Source of the DNA: Aquibacillus salsiterrae
GTDB taxonomy: Bacteria; Bacillota; Bacilli; Bacillales; Amphibacillaceae
Assembly (NCBI RefSeq): GCF_028416595.1
Contig: NZ_JAMQKC010000003.1
Span: forward strand, 124,001-188,000
Length of the DNA: 64,000 nucleotides
Reading direction: 5' to 3'
In this document: positions 28,495 to 36,505 of the stretch, one piece after another
Layout: each line of letters begins with the position of its first letter
Numbering within the stretch: position 1 is the stretch's first letter
Notes under the pieces: model-generated
Seen by the model: only the letters and a program-made list of their open reading frames with translations
What the model was told of the DNA's origin: nothing
The model's database searches: none
Made by a program: the position numbers and the translations under genes

Positions 28495-29358
28495 TTATTG
28501 AAACAAATTTTTTAATTCTTCTTCTTGCTCATAGGAAAGCTCAACTAGTGGTAATCGAACGCCCCCAGTGTCTATCCCTTTTAACCGCAAGGCAGCTTTA
28601 ACTGGGGCTGGAGAAGGTGCCATGAAAATGCCTTTCATCTTCGGCAAAAGTTGTTGGTGCAAAAGAGCAGCTTTACCAACATCTCCCTGGTTAAAGCTTG
28701 TTATCATTTGCTTCATCTCGTTACCAAGAACATGGGATGAAACCGAGACAACACCGTCTCCTCCAACTGACATAATTGGTAATGTTAGATTATCGTCACC
28801 ACTGTAGAGAGAAAAGTTTGGATCGGTTTGTTCGATGATCTTCGTTATTGAATCAAGGTCCCCGCTAGAATCTTTAACGGAAACGATATTTTCGATTTTT
28901 GATAACCTTACGATTGTATCAACATCTAAAGATACCACCGACCTACCTGGTATGTTATATAGCATAATCGGCAACTTTGTTTGAGTGGCTATTGTACGAA
29001 AATGCTCATATAAACCAGCTTGATTCGGTTTGTTGTAATAAGGGGTCACTAATAGAGCTGCGTCCACACCTAGTTTTTCCGCTTCTTTCGTAAGTTTAAT
29101 AGAGGCTAACGTATTATTACTGCCTGTTCCAGCAATTACTGGAACACGTTTATTCACGGTTTTCACGACGTGTTCAAATAGTTGTAACTTTTCATCAACT
29201 GAAAGCGTAGGAGACTCTCCAGTTGTACCGACAACAACTAATCCATCGGTACCATTTTTTATCAAATATTCGATTAGTTCCGTTGTTTTTTCAAAATCAA
29301 TGTTAAGCTCCCTATCAAATGGAGTTACCATCGCAGTCAGTAACTTACCAAAATTCAT
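28495..29358 (-). CDS. dapA: 4-hydroxy-tetrahydrodipicolinate synthase
   Basis: DapA condenses pyruvate with aspartate semialdehyde, the first dedicated step to lysine, diaminopimelate and dipicolinate. The 287-residue TIM barrel has TTGESPTLS (pyruvate-site Thr-Thr), the catalytic Tyr in MLYNIPGRSV (about 133) and the Schiff-base Lys in VSVKDSSGD (about 161), all present. AAAGGAG lies in front. It follows dapG across a hairpin, which may lower its expression relative to upstream genes or mark a processing site. Confidence 0.96.
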   Translation of the reverse strand: MNFGKLLTAMVTPFDRELNIDFEKTTELIEYLIKNGTDGLVVVGTTGESPTLSVDEKLQLFEHVVKTVNKRVPVIAGTGSNNTLASIKLTKEAEKLGVDAALLVTPYYNKPNQAGLYEHFRTIATQTKLPIMLYNIPGRSVVSLDVDTIVRLSKIENIVSVKDSSGDLDSITKIIEQTDPNFSLYSGDDNLTLPIMSVGGDGVVSVSSHVLGNEMKQMITSFNQGDVGKAALLHQQLLPKMKGIFMAPSPAPVKAALRLKGIDTGGVRLPLVELSYEQEEELKNLFQ

Positions 29359-29401
29359 GATGTTTCATTCTCCTTTCATCTGAAACCAAAAACAAGAACA
29401 C

Positions 29402-29440
29402 AAAAGGGTGTGAAAGCCACGGAAGACTACACACCCTTTT
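29402..29440 (-). terminator. Hairpin between dapG and dapA
   Basis: Minus strand AAAAGGGTGTG pairs with CACACCCTTTT, then GTGTTCTTG. This is terminator-like and probably leaky, because dapA is expected to share the asd-dapG transcript. Confidence 0.65.
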
Positions 29441-29451
29441 ATAATCCTACA

Positions 29452-30681
29452 TTACAACGAGGTCTTAACGAGGTCCAACCCGAATGTCTGATGCAAGGCA
29501 TTAACTGCTGCCACTAAGTCTTTCTCACGGATTAATACCCAAATTGTTGTGTGACTATCGGCAGACTGAAGGATTTGCACTTCAGCATCCGTTAATGTTT
29601 GCACTATTTTAGCTGTAACACCAGGAACACCTGTCATACCAGCACCTACTAGCGAAACCTTTGCACAATTGTTCGTAATCTCGGGTTTTAGCCCTAGTTC
29701 TTGCAATAATGGTACAGCTTTGTCTGTAAAGACTTCCGGAATAGTGTACACTACTCCATTTGGAGATATATTGATAAAGTCAACTGAGATGCCAGCCTCT
29801 GCCATAGCTTTAAACACTTTTGAATGTAATTGATACGGTTCATTTGTCGATTGAACTTTTATTTGTGTTATCTCTGACATATGAGCAATTCCCGTCACTA
29901 AACGGTCCGGTATATCTTTACCCTTCGTTTGTTCCCTGGAATTTGTAACGAGTGTGCCAGTATCTTTTGATTTCGTTGACCTAACCCTCATAGGGACTTT
30001 CACTTGCATCGCTATCTCAACGGCTCTTGGATGGACAACTTTTGCCCCCTGATAGGCTAAATTACATATTTCCGTATACGTGACAACATCCAACGTTCGC
30101 GCAGATTTAACGACTCTAGGGTCGGCTGTCATAATGCCTTCCACATCTGTAAATATATCAATGAATTCTGCATTCAGTGCTGCACCTAACGCAGCTGCTG
30201 AAGTATCACTACCCCCGCGACCAATGGTTGTTATTTCGCCGCCTTCTGTTTTCCCTTGAAAGCCGGCGACGACGACAACATCATGTTCCATTAACTCTTC
30301 GTGGACACGACCGACATTCATTCCTTTAATCTTTGCATCCGTGAAATTATCATTCGTAAGGAAGCCTGCTTGAGCTCCTGTCAATGCAATCGATGACACG
30401 TGATTCTTTTTTAATTCATTCGAAAAAACGACCGAAGATATTGTCTCTCCACAAGAGAGTAGTAAGTCCTGCTCTCGTTTACTAATACTTGTGTTAGGAT
30501 ACCCAACTAGTTCAAGTAATGAATCAGTAGCATAAGGGTCAGGGTGCCTTCCCATGGCTGAAACGACAACAACTACTTTGTACCCATCATTAATCGCATT
30601 TTCGATGTGTGAAATAGCACTTTGTCTTGACTCTTTATCCCTTACAGAGGTACCACCAAACTTTTGTACTAATATCTTCAT
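29452..30681 (-). CDS. dapG: Aspartate kinase I (DapG type)
   Basis: Aspartokinase phosphorylates aspartate at the head of the aspartate family pathway. The 409-residue protein has KFGGTSV (6-12), IGRGGSDTSAAALGAAL (about 150-166) and FTDVEGIMTADPRVV, followed by two ACT domains (about 265-405). In B. subtilis DapG is the diaminopimelate-sensitive isozyme and sits in the spoVFA-spoVFB-asd-dapG-dapA cluster, as here. The context with dipicolinate synthase supports this isozyme assignment. Confidence 0.94.
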   Translation of the reverse strand: MKILVQKFGGTSVRDKESRQSAISHIENAINDGYKVVVVVSAMGRHPDPYATDSLLELVGYPNTSISKREQDLLLSCGETISSVVFSNELKKNHVSSIALTGAQAGFLTNDNFTDAKIKGMNVGRVHEELMEHDVVVVAGFQGKTEGGEITTIGRGGSDTSAAALGAALNAEFIDIFTDVEGIMTADPRVVKSARTLDVVTYTEICNLAYQGAKVVHPRAVEIAMQVKVPMRVRSTKSKDTGTLVTNSREQTKGKDIPDRLVTGIAHMSEITQIKVQSTNEPYQLHSKVFKAMAEAGISVDFINISPNGVVYTIPEVFTDKAVPLLQELGLKPEITNNCAKVSLVGAGMTGVPGVTAKIVQTLTDAEVQILQSADSHTTIWVLIREKDLVAAVNALHQTFGLDLVKTSL

Positions 30682-30696
30682 AAAGACACCTCTAAA

Positions 30697-31746
30697 TTAT
30701 TTTAACCAATTATTGTTTACAAGCGACTCAGCAATTTGGACCGAATTCCATGCTGCACCTTTCAATAAGTTGTCTGAGACAACCCATAAATGGAAACCAT
30801 TTGGATTGTCCAAGTCCCTTCTGATTCTACCTACAAATACATCACTTTTGTTTGAGGCACTTAACGGTGTAGGATACACTTGATTCGCCGGGTCATCTTC
30901 TAGTACAACACCCGGTGCATGACGAAGTGCTTCCTGAACATCAGACACTTGAACGTTTTCTCCGTCCACTTCGACATATACACTTTCTGCGTGAGAAGTA
31001 AAGAATGGTAATCTCACACATGTAGCAGCAACTTTCAACTCAGGTGCATGCATTATTTTCTTTGTTTCATTAATCATTTTCATTTCCTCATAGGTATAGC
31101 CATTGTCTTGGAATACATCTATTTGAGGTAGGGCATTGAAGGCAATAGGATAATGTTTCTTTTCCCCTTTAACTGGAAGAAGTTCTGGATTAAGTTCTTC
31201 ACCGTTTAAAAACGCTTGTGATTGTTGTCTTAATTCTTCTGCAGCAGCATTTCCTGCACCTGAAACTGCTTGATACGTAGAAACGATCACTCGCGAAATC
31301 CCGAATTTGTCTTGAATTGGCTTTAATGCTGCTACCATTTGAATTGTTGAGCAGTTCGGATTTGCGATAATACCGTTATGATTTGCAATATCTTGTTCGT
31401 TAACTTCAGGCACAACTAATGGGACGTTTTCATCCATTCGAAATGCACTTGTATTATCTACCACTACTGCACCACGGGCTACAGCTTCATGAGCTAAAGC
31501 TTTTGAAACTGAGCCCCCAGCAGAGAATAATGCAATTTGAACACCTTCAAAACTTGCTGGTGTTGCTTCTTCAACAGTAAACTCTTCACCTTTGAAATTT
31601 ATTTTTATACCCGCAGAGCGGCTAGATGATAACAATTTCAATGATTTTATTGGGAAATTTTTCTTTTCTAATGTTTCTAACATTTTTTGTCCTACAGCAC
31701 CTGTTGCACCAACTACTGCAATATGATAGCCTTGTTCACTTACCAT
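30697..31746 (-). CDS. asd: Aspartate-semialdehyde dehydrogenase
   Basis: Asd reduces aspartyl phosphate to aspartate semialdehyde with NADPH. The 349 residues include the cofactor loop [16 protein letters not shown] (13-28), catalytic Cys in [13 protein letters not shown] (about 130) and [11 protein letters not shown]. Spacing to dapG is 15 nt, so they share a transcript. The ATG follows GAGGGG. A TGTTAGAAT extended -10-like element is visible about 140 nt upstream, between spoVFB and asd, but no clear -35 goes with it. Confidence 0.96.
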   Translation of the reverse strand: MVSEQGYHIAVVGATGAVGQKMLETLEKKNFPIKSLKLLSSSRSAGIKINFKGEEFTVEEATPASFEGVQIALFSAGGSVSKALAHEAVARGAVVVDNTSAFRMDENVPLVVPEVNEQDIANHNGIIANPNCSTIQMVAALKPIQDKFGISRVIVSTYQAVSGAGNAAAEELRQQSQAFLNGEELNPELLPVKGEKKHYPIAFNALPQIDVFQDNGYTYEEMKMINETKKIMHAPELKVAATCVRLPFFTSHAESVYVEVDGENVQVSDVQEALRHAPGVVLEDDPANQVYPTPLSASNKSDVFVGRIRRDLDNPNGFHLWVVSDNLLKGAAWNSVQIAESLVNNNWLK

Positions 31747-31932
31747 TGTTTTTTCCCCTCTCTATTTGCTTACTAGTGTTTAAATTAGCCTTAGTTTTAA
31801 TCTCTAATCCCTTGGCCTTCATTGCTAAATCCTACCAAATAAATAAGACATATTTACAGGTAGTAAAAAATACACTTAATGATATCTATTCTAACATAAA
31901 CTACTAGTAAGGTATAGAAAGGCTATTTGCTT

Positions 31933-32517
31933 TTATCTTTCAATAATAACAGGTTGAATTTGTTTGAATTCTAATGCGTGTTCAATTGTTTCTGGAATTT
32001 TAGTCATATCAGATACAAGTGAGTTCGGCTTTTTAATTGGATCGTCTTGACCGTATGGGACAAAATACATAAGCTTTGTTGACATTAGACGCATTAAGTT
32101 AACACCATTTAAACCGAGTGCATCGTTAGTGGATATACCAATGACAACTGGATTTCCATTTCTAATTGTAGCTTTTGCAGCCATCAATACAGGAGAATCA
32201 GTAATCGCATTTGCTAACCGACTCATCGAATTCCCTGTTAGTGGTGCTAGGACCATGCAATCTAGCGGTTCAGCTGGTCCTAGTGGTTCGGCATCAACAA
32301 TAGTAGTGATCGGTTTTCTCCCTGTAATGCTTTCGATTCTTTCCATATGGTCATCTGCCTTGCCAAATTTAGTGTCTGTTGATTGAACCGTATAGGATAC
32401 AACAGGAACAACTTCTGCTCCCATTTCCACAAGTTTCTCTATTTGAGGAAATACTGCTGCGTACGTACAGTGTGACCCGGTAATACCAAAGCCGATTTTT
32501 TTGCCTTTTAATGACAT
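31933..32517 (-). CDS. spoVFB: Dipicolinate synthase subunit B
   Basis: SpoVFB is the flavoprotein-like subunit of the mother-cell enzyme that makes dipicolinic acid, the calcium chelator of the spore core. The 194 residues include GFGITGSHCTYAAVFPQIEK near the N-terminus and LAPLTGNSMSRLANAITDSP. GGGGAGGAG lies ahead of the ATG. It follows spoVFA with 4 nt between. Expression by sigma-K is expected from the promoter before spoVFA. Confidence 0.96.
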   Translation of the reverse strand: MSLKGKKIGFGITGSHCTYAAVFPQIEKLVEMGAEVVPVVSYTVQSTDTKFGKADDHMERIESITGRKPITTIVDAEPLGPAEPLDCMVLAPLTGNSMSRLANAITDSPVLMAAKATIRNGNPVVIGISTNDALGLNGVNLMRLMSTKLMYFVPYGQDDPIKKPNSLVSDMTKIPETIEHALEFKQIQPVIIER

Positions 32518-32521
32518 TGTA

Positions 32522-33415
32522 TTACTCCTCCCCTAACTTCTCTTCTTCTAAAATTTGCAAAATAACAGAACCTAGAATTTCCCCTGCAGTTTTTGGAGCA
32601 ACAATCCCAGGTAGCCCTAATGAATGCAATGCCTTTATCCCTCTTTTTTCGGCAAAATCAAAATCTGTTCCACCTGGTTTTGATGCTAAATCGATAATTA
32701 ACGTGTGAGACTTCATTTGTTGAATGGATTCTTCATTAACCACCAGTGCCGGGACAGTGTTGATTAAGATGTCACATTCAGAAGTATATGCAGGCAAGTG
32801 ATCAATGTGAAAAGAGGTCAATCCCATTTCAGTTGCTCGTGCTAAGTCTGCTTTATTTCTAGAGCCAACATAAACCTTTGCACCTAGCGCATGAAATTTA
32901 CTTGCTACACTCATTCCAACTCTACCTAGACCTAAAACAATCACTTTTGCAGAATGGATAGTGAAATCTGTATTTTGAATGGCTATCATGATCGTTCCTT
33001 CGACTGTTGGAATCGAATTGTATATTGCAACATCGTTTCGATTCATAAGTGGCATTAATTTCAAATCTGCTTTCTTTACAGCATCTTTTAGATAACCAGT
33101 AGCAATCCCGCTGAACACTATGCAATGCTTTGGTAACTGGTTTAACCACTTCATTGTTATTTGTATCTGTTTATCTGAAAAGACTGTGTCTATATAACCC
33201 TCGTCATCCGTACCTGGAATAGGAAGAATAACTGCATCTAACTTACTTACGTCCAACTCTTCAAAATCAACTTGTTTTGCGCCAGTAAATCCTTCTTTTA
33301 ACTGATCAAATCCAACTAGTTCAATATTTACGTTTTCCGCTTTAGAAAAGCTTCTAATCATTTCTAAATATCTGGCATCTCCGCCTAATACTGCGATATT
33401 TTTAGTCGTAGTCAT
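32522..33415 (-). CDS. spoVFA: Dipicolinate synthase subunit A
   Basis: SpoVFA is the NAD(P)-binding subunit of dipicolinate synthase, converting dihydrodipicolinate to dipicolinic acid. With the ATG at 33415 (GGCGAGGTGAAATA before it) it has 297 residues, exactly as in B. subtilis; nine further codons are open upstream. An N-terminal Rossmann-like part starts IAVLGGDARYLEMIRSF. A second dinucleotide-binding fold lies at about 150-165 (VIVLGLGRVGMSVASKF). A sigma-K-like promoter lies 40 nt upstream. Confidence 0.96.
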   Translation of the reverse strand: MTTTKNIAVLGGDARYLEMIRSFSKAENVNIELVGFDQLKEGFTGAKQVDFEELDVSKLDAVILPIPGTDDEGYIDTVFSDKQIQITMKWLNQLPKHCIVFSGIATGYLKDAVKKADLKLMPLMNRNDVAIYNSIPTVEGTIMIAIQNTDFTIHSAKVIVLGLGRVGMSVASKFHALGAKVYVGSRNKADLARATEMGLTSFHIDHLPAYTSECDILINTVPALVVNEESIQQMKSHTLIIDLASKPGGTDFDFAEKRGIKALHSLGLPGIVAPKTAGEILGSVILQILEEEKLGEE

Positions 33416-33452
33416 TATTTCACCTCGCCTGGCGTTAGTCACTATTCGTAAA

Positions 33453-33482
33453 TATAGTATGAGATTTTCCCTAGTTAGTGAC
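33453..33482 (-). promoter_or_regulatory. Sigma-K-type promoter of spoVFA
   Basis: Minus strand TCACT, then 15 nt, then CATACTATA matches the sigma-K pattern AC-N15/16-CATAnnnTA fully. The gene is sigma-K dependent in B. subtilis. Confidence 0.7.
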
Positions 33483-33542
33483 TATAATTTTTAATTGTAT
33501 TTGGAAAATCACTGTACACTATACTTAAAAGACAATACAAAA

Positions 33543-33576
33543 GCGCTTGGAAACAATGCTCCAAACGCTTTCTTAT
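33543..33576 (-). terminator. Intrinsic terminator after ymxH
   Basis: Minus strand AAGCGTTTGGA pairs with TCCAAGCGCTT across an 8-nt loop, followed by TTTTG. Confidence 0.75.
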
Positions 33577-33611
33577 CATACTATGTTTCAATTAACTAGA
33601 TTCACTTCAAA

Positions 33612-33842
33612 CTACGATTCAATAATAACCATATCATCACCAATCTTCTTAATTTGATCCCAGTGAATTCTTGAGCTATTTCCTTCCCTTTTCATTCCAA
33701 ACCAACTGTAATTAGATACGATAAAAGATTCAATGTGACCTGTCTGTTCGTTTATTTCCAAGTCTGTTTGTCCTAAAACACCTAGTCGTGATCCACTCTT
33801 AACGTTAACGATTTCCTTGTTACTTAAATCCCTATATCTCAA
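33612..33842 (-). CDS. ymxH: YlmC/YmxH family PRC-barrel protein
   Basis: This 76-residue protein has a single PRC-barrel-like domain (GSRLGVLGQTDLEINEQTGH; WDQIKKIGDDMVIIE). The family is sporulation-associated in Bacilli, but its molecular role is not known. The start is a TTG at 33842 with GGTGGTG eight nt before it. It sits between the M16 protease gene mlpA and spoVFA, each side bounded by a terminator, as in B. subtilis. Confidence 0.88.
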   Translation of the reverse strand: MRYRDLSNKEIVNVKSGSRLGVLGQTDLEINEQTGHIESFIVSNYSWFGMKREGNSSRIHWDQIKKIGDDMVIIES

Positions 33843-33892
33843 GTTTTATCACCACCTAATAAAATATAAATCTTCCTACTGTTATAGCTATG

Positions 33893-33934
33893 CAAAAAAA
33901 ATAAACCTATGATTACTCAGTAGGTTTATTTTTG
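33893..33934 (-). terminator. Intrinsic terminator after mlpA
   Basis: Minus strand AAAATAAACCTA pairs with TAGGTTTATTTT and is followed by T residues. The mlpA stop codon (33926-33928) lies inside the stem. Confidence 0.88.
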
Positions 33935-35143
33935 TGGGCTCACTAAAGCACTCGAATAAGAATTTGAAAATAGGTTACGAATCACATCATGTGTAGACTC
34001 CAGTGTAACTAAATTAATTTCCTCAATCATTTCATCTAACGTCCGGTGTTTCCCTAACAATAGCTCATTTCGTCCATTTCGACTCATTCGGCTGTTAGTA
34101 CTTTCAAGACTAAGCATTAAGTTACCTTTTAATTGTTCCTTACTATTATGGAGCTCTTTGTCTGTTAATCCATGCATTACTAATTCCTCTATTGTCTTTT
34201 CAATCGTATCTTTTAATTCAGATAAATGTTGTTTTCCTGTACCAGCATAGATGGTCAACAAGCCATTATCTAAAAAAGAATTATGATAAGAAAAGACAGA
34301 ATAAGCTAACCCTCTTTGTTCCCTCACTTCTTGAAATAACCTAGAACTCATACTTCCACCAAGTACATTGTTCATTACAATAAGACTATAAACATTTTCA
34401 TCATCGATCGAAAAGCCATTATAACCAAGACATAAATGCGCTTGTTCTGCTTCTTTTATCCTTTCGACATGCTCGGCAATAAATGTTGGCTTTTCGTATG
34501 AATGTTGATCTGCTTCACCTTGAAATTTCCCAAAATGCTGATCAATCACCGAAAAGAAAGACTCATTTACATTCCCCGCTACCGAAATAACGATATTGCT
34601 TGGTGTATAGTGAGTAGCCATATATTTTTTCAAATCAGCAGCGTGTATAGTGGCCAATGTCTCTTCACTTCCAAGAATAGGATAGCCTAATGGATGATGA
34701 CCGTAAGACGCTTTTGATAATAGATCGTGAACAATGTCATCAGGGGTATCTTCTGACATGCGAATTTCTTCATAAACAACCTTTTTTTCTTTTTCTAATT
34801 CGACCTCATCAAATGTTGAATTAAAAAACATATCTGCTAGTATTTCTAAAGCATATTCTTTATGTGTATCCAGTACTTTTGCGTAAAAACAAGTATATTC
34901 CTTTGATGTAAATGCATTGACTTGTCCGCCAATTGCATCAAATGCCTCGGCAATATCTTTGGCAGAACGCGTTTTTGTCCCTTTGAAAAACATGTGTTCT
35001 AAAAAATGAGATATTCCATTGATCTCCTTGGATTCGTTTCTTGAACCAGTAAGTATCCAAATTCCAATGGTTACTGATCTTACTGCTGGAATCTCTTCTA
35101 ATACAATCCGTAGTCCATTTTGACATTCGTGTTTTTGTAGCAA
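33926..35143 (-). CDS. mlpA: M16 zinc peptidase MlpA (YmxG)
   Basis: MlpA is a mitochondrial-processing-peptidase-like protease, third M16 protein of this window. The 405 residues carry HFLEHMFFKGT (HxxEH, about 49-53) and the downstream zinc ligand Glu in KEKKVVYEEIRMSED (about 120-134), so it should be active. It has no signal peptide. The start is a TTG at 35143 after TAGGAGGAC. It follows ylxY with about 35 nt between and is probably cotranscribed with it. In B. subtilis the gene affects extracellular protease production; the direct substrate is not known. Confidence 0.93.
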   Translation of the reverse strand: MLQKHECQNGLRIVLEEIPAVRSVTIGIWILTGSRNESKEINGISHFLEHMFFKGTKTRSAKDIAEAFDAIGGQVNAFTSKEYTCFYAKVLDTHKEYALEILADMFFNSTFDEVELEKEKKVVYEEIRMSEDTPDDIVHDLLSKASYGHHPLGYPILGSEETLATIHAADLKKYMATHYTPSNIVISVAGNVNESFFSVIDQHFGKFQGEADQHSYEKPTFIAEHVERIKEAEQAHLCLGYNGFSIDDENVYSLIVMNNVLGGSMSSRLFQEVREQRGLAYSVFSYHNSFLDNGLLTIYAGTGKQHLSELKDTIEKTIEELVMHGLTDKELHNSKEQLKGNLMLSLESTNSRMSRNGRNELLLGKHRTLDEMIEEINLVTLESTHDVIRNLFSNSYSSALVSPQK

Positions 35144-35178
35144 CTAAAGTCCTCCTAATCCATCCCTAACAATTTTAA

Positions 35179-36141
35179 CTAATATCGTTTCTCACTTAAT
35201 AGTCTATCTACTGTTCCAATTTTATACCCTTTATCTTTAATGTTCACAATTAATTCTTCAAGTCCTTGTTCAATAACATCAGTTGGGTGCATGAGAATCA
35301 TTGCTCCTGGATGTAATTTATTCATAACACGATTAACCATAACAGAGGTGGATGGTTTTTTCCAGTCAATTGTGTCAACTGACCATAATATTGTCTCCAT
35401 CTCCATTTCAGAAGCAGCCTCTACTACACCATTATTAAAGCTTCCACTAGGCGGGGCAAACCACTTTGGCTTTTCATTTGTAATAGCCTCTAATATTTCA
35501 TTTGTTCTAGCAATTTGCTTTCTGTTTTCTTCTTTTGACAAACGATTCATATCAGGATGGTCATAGGCATGGTTGCCAATCAGATGACCTTCTTCTAAAA
35601 TCATTTTAACTAACTTTGTATTCTTGCTTGCCCACTTTCCTTCAATAAAAAATGTAGCCTTAACTTTTTGTTTTTTCAACGTGCTAAGAATACTCGGGAT
35701 ATTTTCCCCACCCCATGCAACATTAATATTTAAAGATACCATCTTCTTTTTAGGATGGCCTCGGTAAATTGGTGATGGAGGTAGGTCTTTCAATGTCACT
35801 TCAGGTTCAATTTGGTCATACACAAGTAAATCCTTATTAAACTTTCCTGCTTCTTTCATATTTTGATATGACTTCTCTACATTTACTTGCAATCCATTTC
35901 TTCCAGGCATTTTCTTCCATACTTTGTCGATTTTAGCGTCTTCCGGATCTTCCTCATATTGTTTGCGTTTTGCTTGTATTTCTCTTAGTAATTCGTCTTG
36001 TTTTTGCACGACAGGTTGTGAACTTACAGGAATTTGATTCACTTCTAAATTGGAACCATATGTATAGTTTTTCGTTAAATAATCATAGGATACCCCAAGT
36101 AAAATAAAGAAAGTTATACACGTCAGTATCCATTGCTTCAT
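35179..36141 (-). CDS. ylxY: Polysaccharide deacetylase family protein YlxY
   Basis: A NodB-fold carbohydrate esterase homologue (CE4) of 320 residues. The N-terminal hydrophobic stretch (about 3-22) acts as signal or anchor. The deacetylase domain spans about 125-318, with KATFFIEGKWA, LIGNHAYDHPDM (HxxxxD metal motif) and WFAPPSGSFNN. The first motif is VSLNINVAWGGE, where active CE4 enzymes have a TFDDG-type motif with two catalytic Asp. Those Asp are missing, so catalysis is doubtful; this also holds for B. subtilis YlxY. The ATG at 36141 has no proper ribosome-binding site directly before it; the only strong one is 70 nt upstream, across a hairpin. Confidence 0.9.
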   Translation of the reverse strand: MKQWILTCITFFILLGVSYDYLTKNYTYGSNLEVNQIPVSSQPVVQKQDELLREIQAKRKQYEEDPEDAKIDKVWKKMPGRNGLQVNVEKSYQNMKEAGKFNKDLLVYDQIEPEVTLKDLPPSPIYRGHPKKKMVSLNINVAWGGENIPSILSTLKKQKVKATFFIEGKWASKNTKLVKMILEEGHLIGNHAYDHPDMNRLSKEENRKQIARTNEILEAITNEKPKWFAPPSGSFNNGVVEAASEMEMETILWSVDTIDWKKPSTSVMVNRVMNKLHPGAMILMHPTDVIEQGLEELIVNIKDKGYKIGTVDRLLSEKRY

Positions 36142-36148
36142 AAGCCGT

Positions 36149-36208
36149 ACCCGGTTACTAATTTTCGTATCAATAAGATTGAAAAAGGATAAAAATTAGT
36201 TACCAGGT
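36149..36208 (-). promoter_or_regulatory. Long hairpin between ribosome-binding site and start codon of ylxY
   Basis: On the minus strand ACCTGGTAACTAATTTT (36208-36192) pairs with AAAATTAGTAACCGGGT (36165-36149): 16 of 17 pairs with one A-A mismatch and one G-U, and a 26-nt loop. Folding would bring AAGGAGGTGA to within about 12 nt of the ATG. Confidence 0.65.
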
Positions 36209-36210
36209 TT

Positions 36211-36220
36211 TCACCTCCTT
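36211..36220 (-). promoter_or_regulatory. Displaced ribosome-binding site of ylxY
   Basis: AAGGAGGTGA on the minus strand is a near-perfect Shine-Dalgarno sequence, but no start codon follows at normal distance that opens more than four codons. The next usable start is ylxY, about 70 nt on. Confidence 0.6.
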
Positions 36221-36228
36221 TAGATTAC

Positions 36229-36273
36229 CTTATTGTGTTCTAATAAGCAGTATTTAATCTTATTTTGTTCTAA
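36229..36273. repeat. Pair of 15-bp direct repeats upstream of ylxY
   Basis: CTTATTGTGTTCTAA (36229-36243) and CTTATTTTGTTCTAA (36259-36273) differ at one base and are 30 bp apart, i.e. about three helical turns. They may be a regulator site or chance in AT-rich DNA. Confidence 0.4.
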
Positions 36274-36468
36274 GCTTTCCTATAGCCGCGTTCATCGACC
36301 TCTCCATAAAAACTTATGAAAGAGATGGACAACATAGAACAATCACACAATACTTCTAAAAAATAAGCACGGATCAAAGGCAAGTTACATAGGCTAATGA
36401 CGTATCCGGTTTATCGACAGATTTGAGTCACTGATTAGTCAAACCACGAATCGATTGCTTGTGCGCAT

Positions 36469-36497
36469 AAAAAAAGAAACTGGCAGGCCAGCTTCTT
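36469..36497 (-). terminator. Intrinsic terminator after pnpA
   Basis: Minus strand AGAAGCTGG pairs with CCAGTTTCT across CCTG, followed by seven T residues. Confidence 0.92.
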
Positions 36498-36505
36498 ACT
36501 TGCGC

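Larger units (their letters stand above)
36142..36505. other. pnpA-ylxY intergenic region without a gene
   Basis: This 364-nt gap contains the pnpA terminator (36469-36497), two direct repeats (36229-36243 and 36259-36273), the ylxY ribosome-binding site and a long hairpin (36149-36208). I found no convincing promoter; TTGACT with a poor -10 is visible near 36400-36425. Confidence 0.75.

Noticed and set aside
36229-36320. Tiny upstream frame (MNAAIGKLRTK) in the ylxY leader as a leader peptide
   Set aside because: Only 11 codons with a poorly spaced ribosome-binding site and no codon bias suggesting attenuation.
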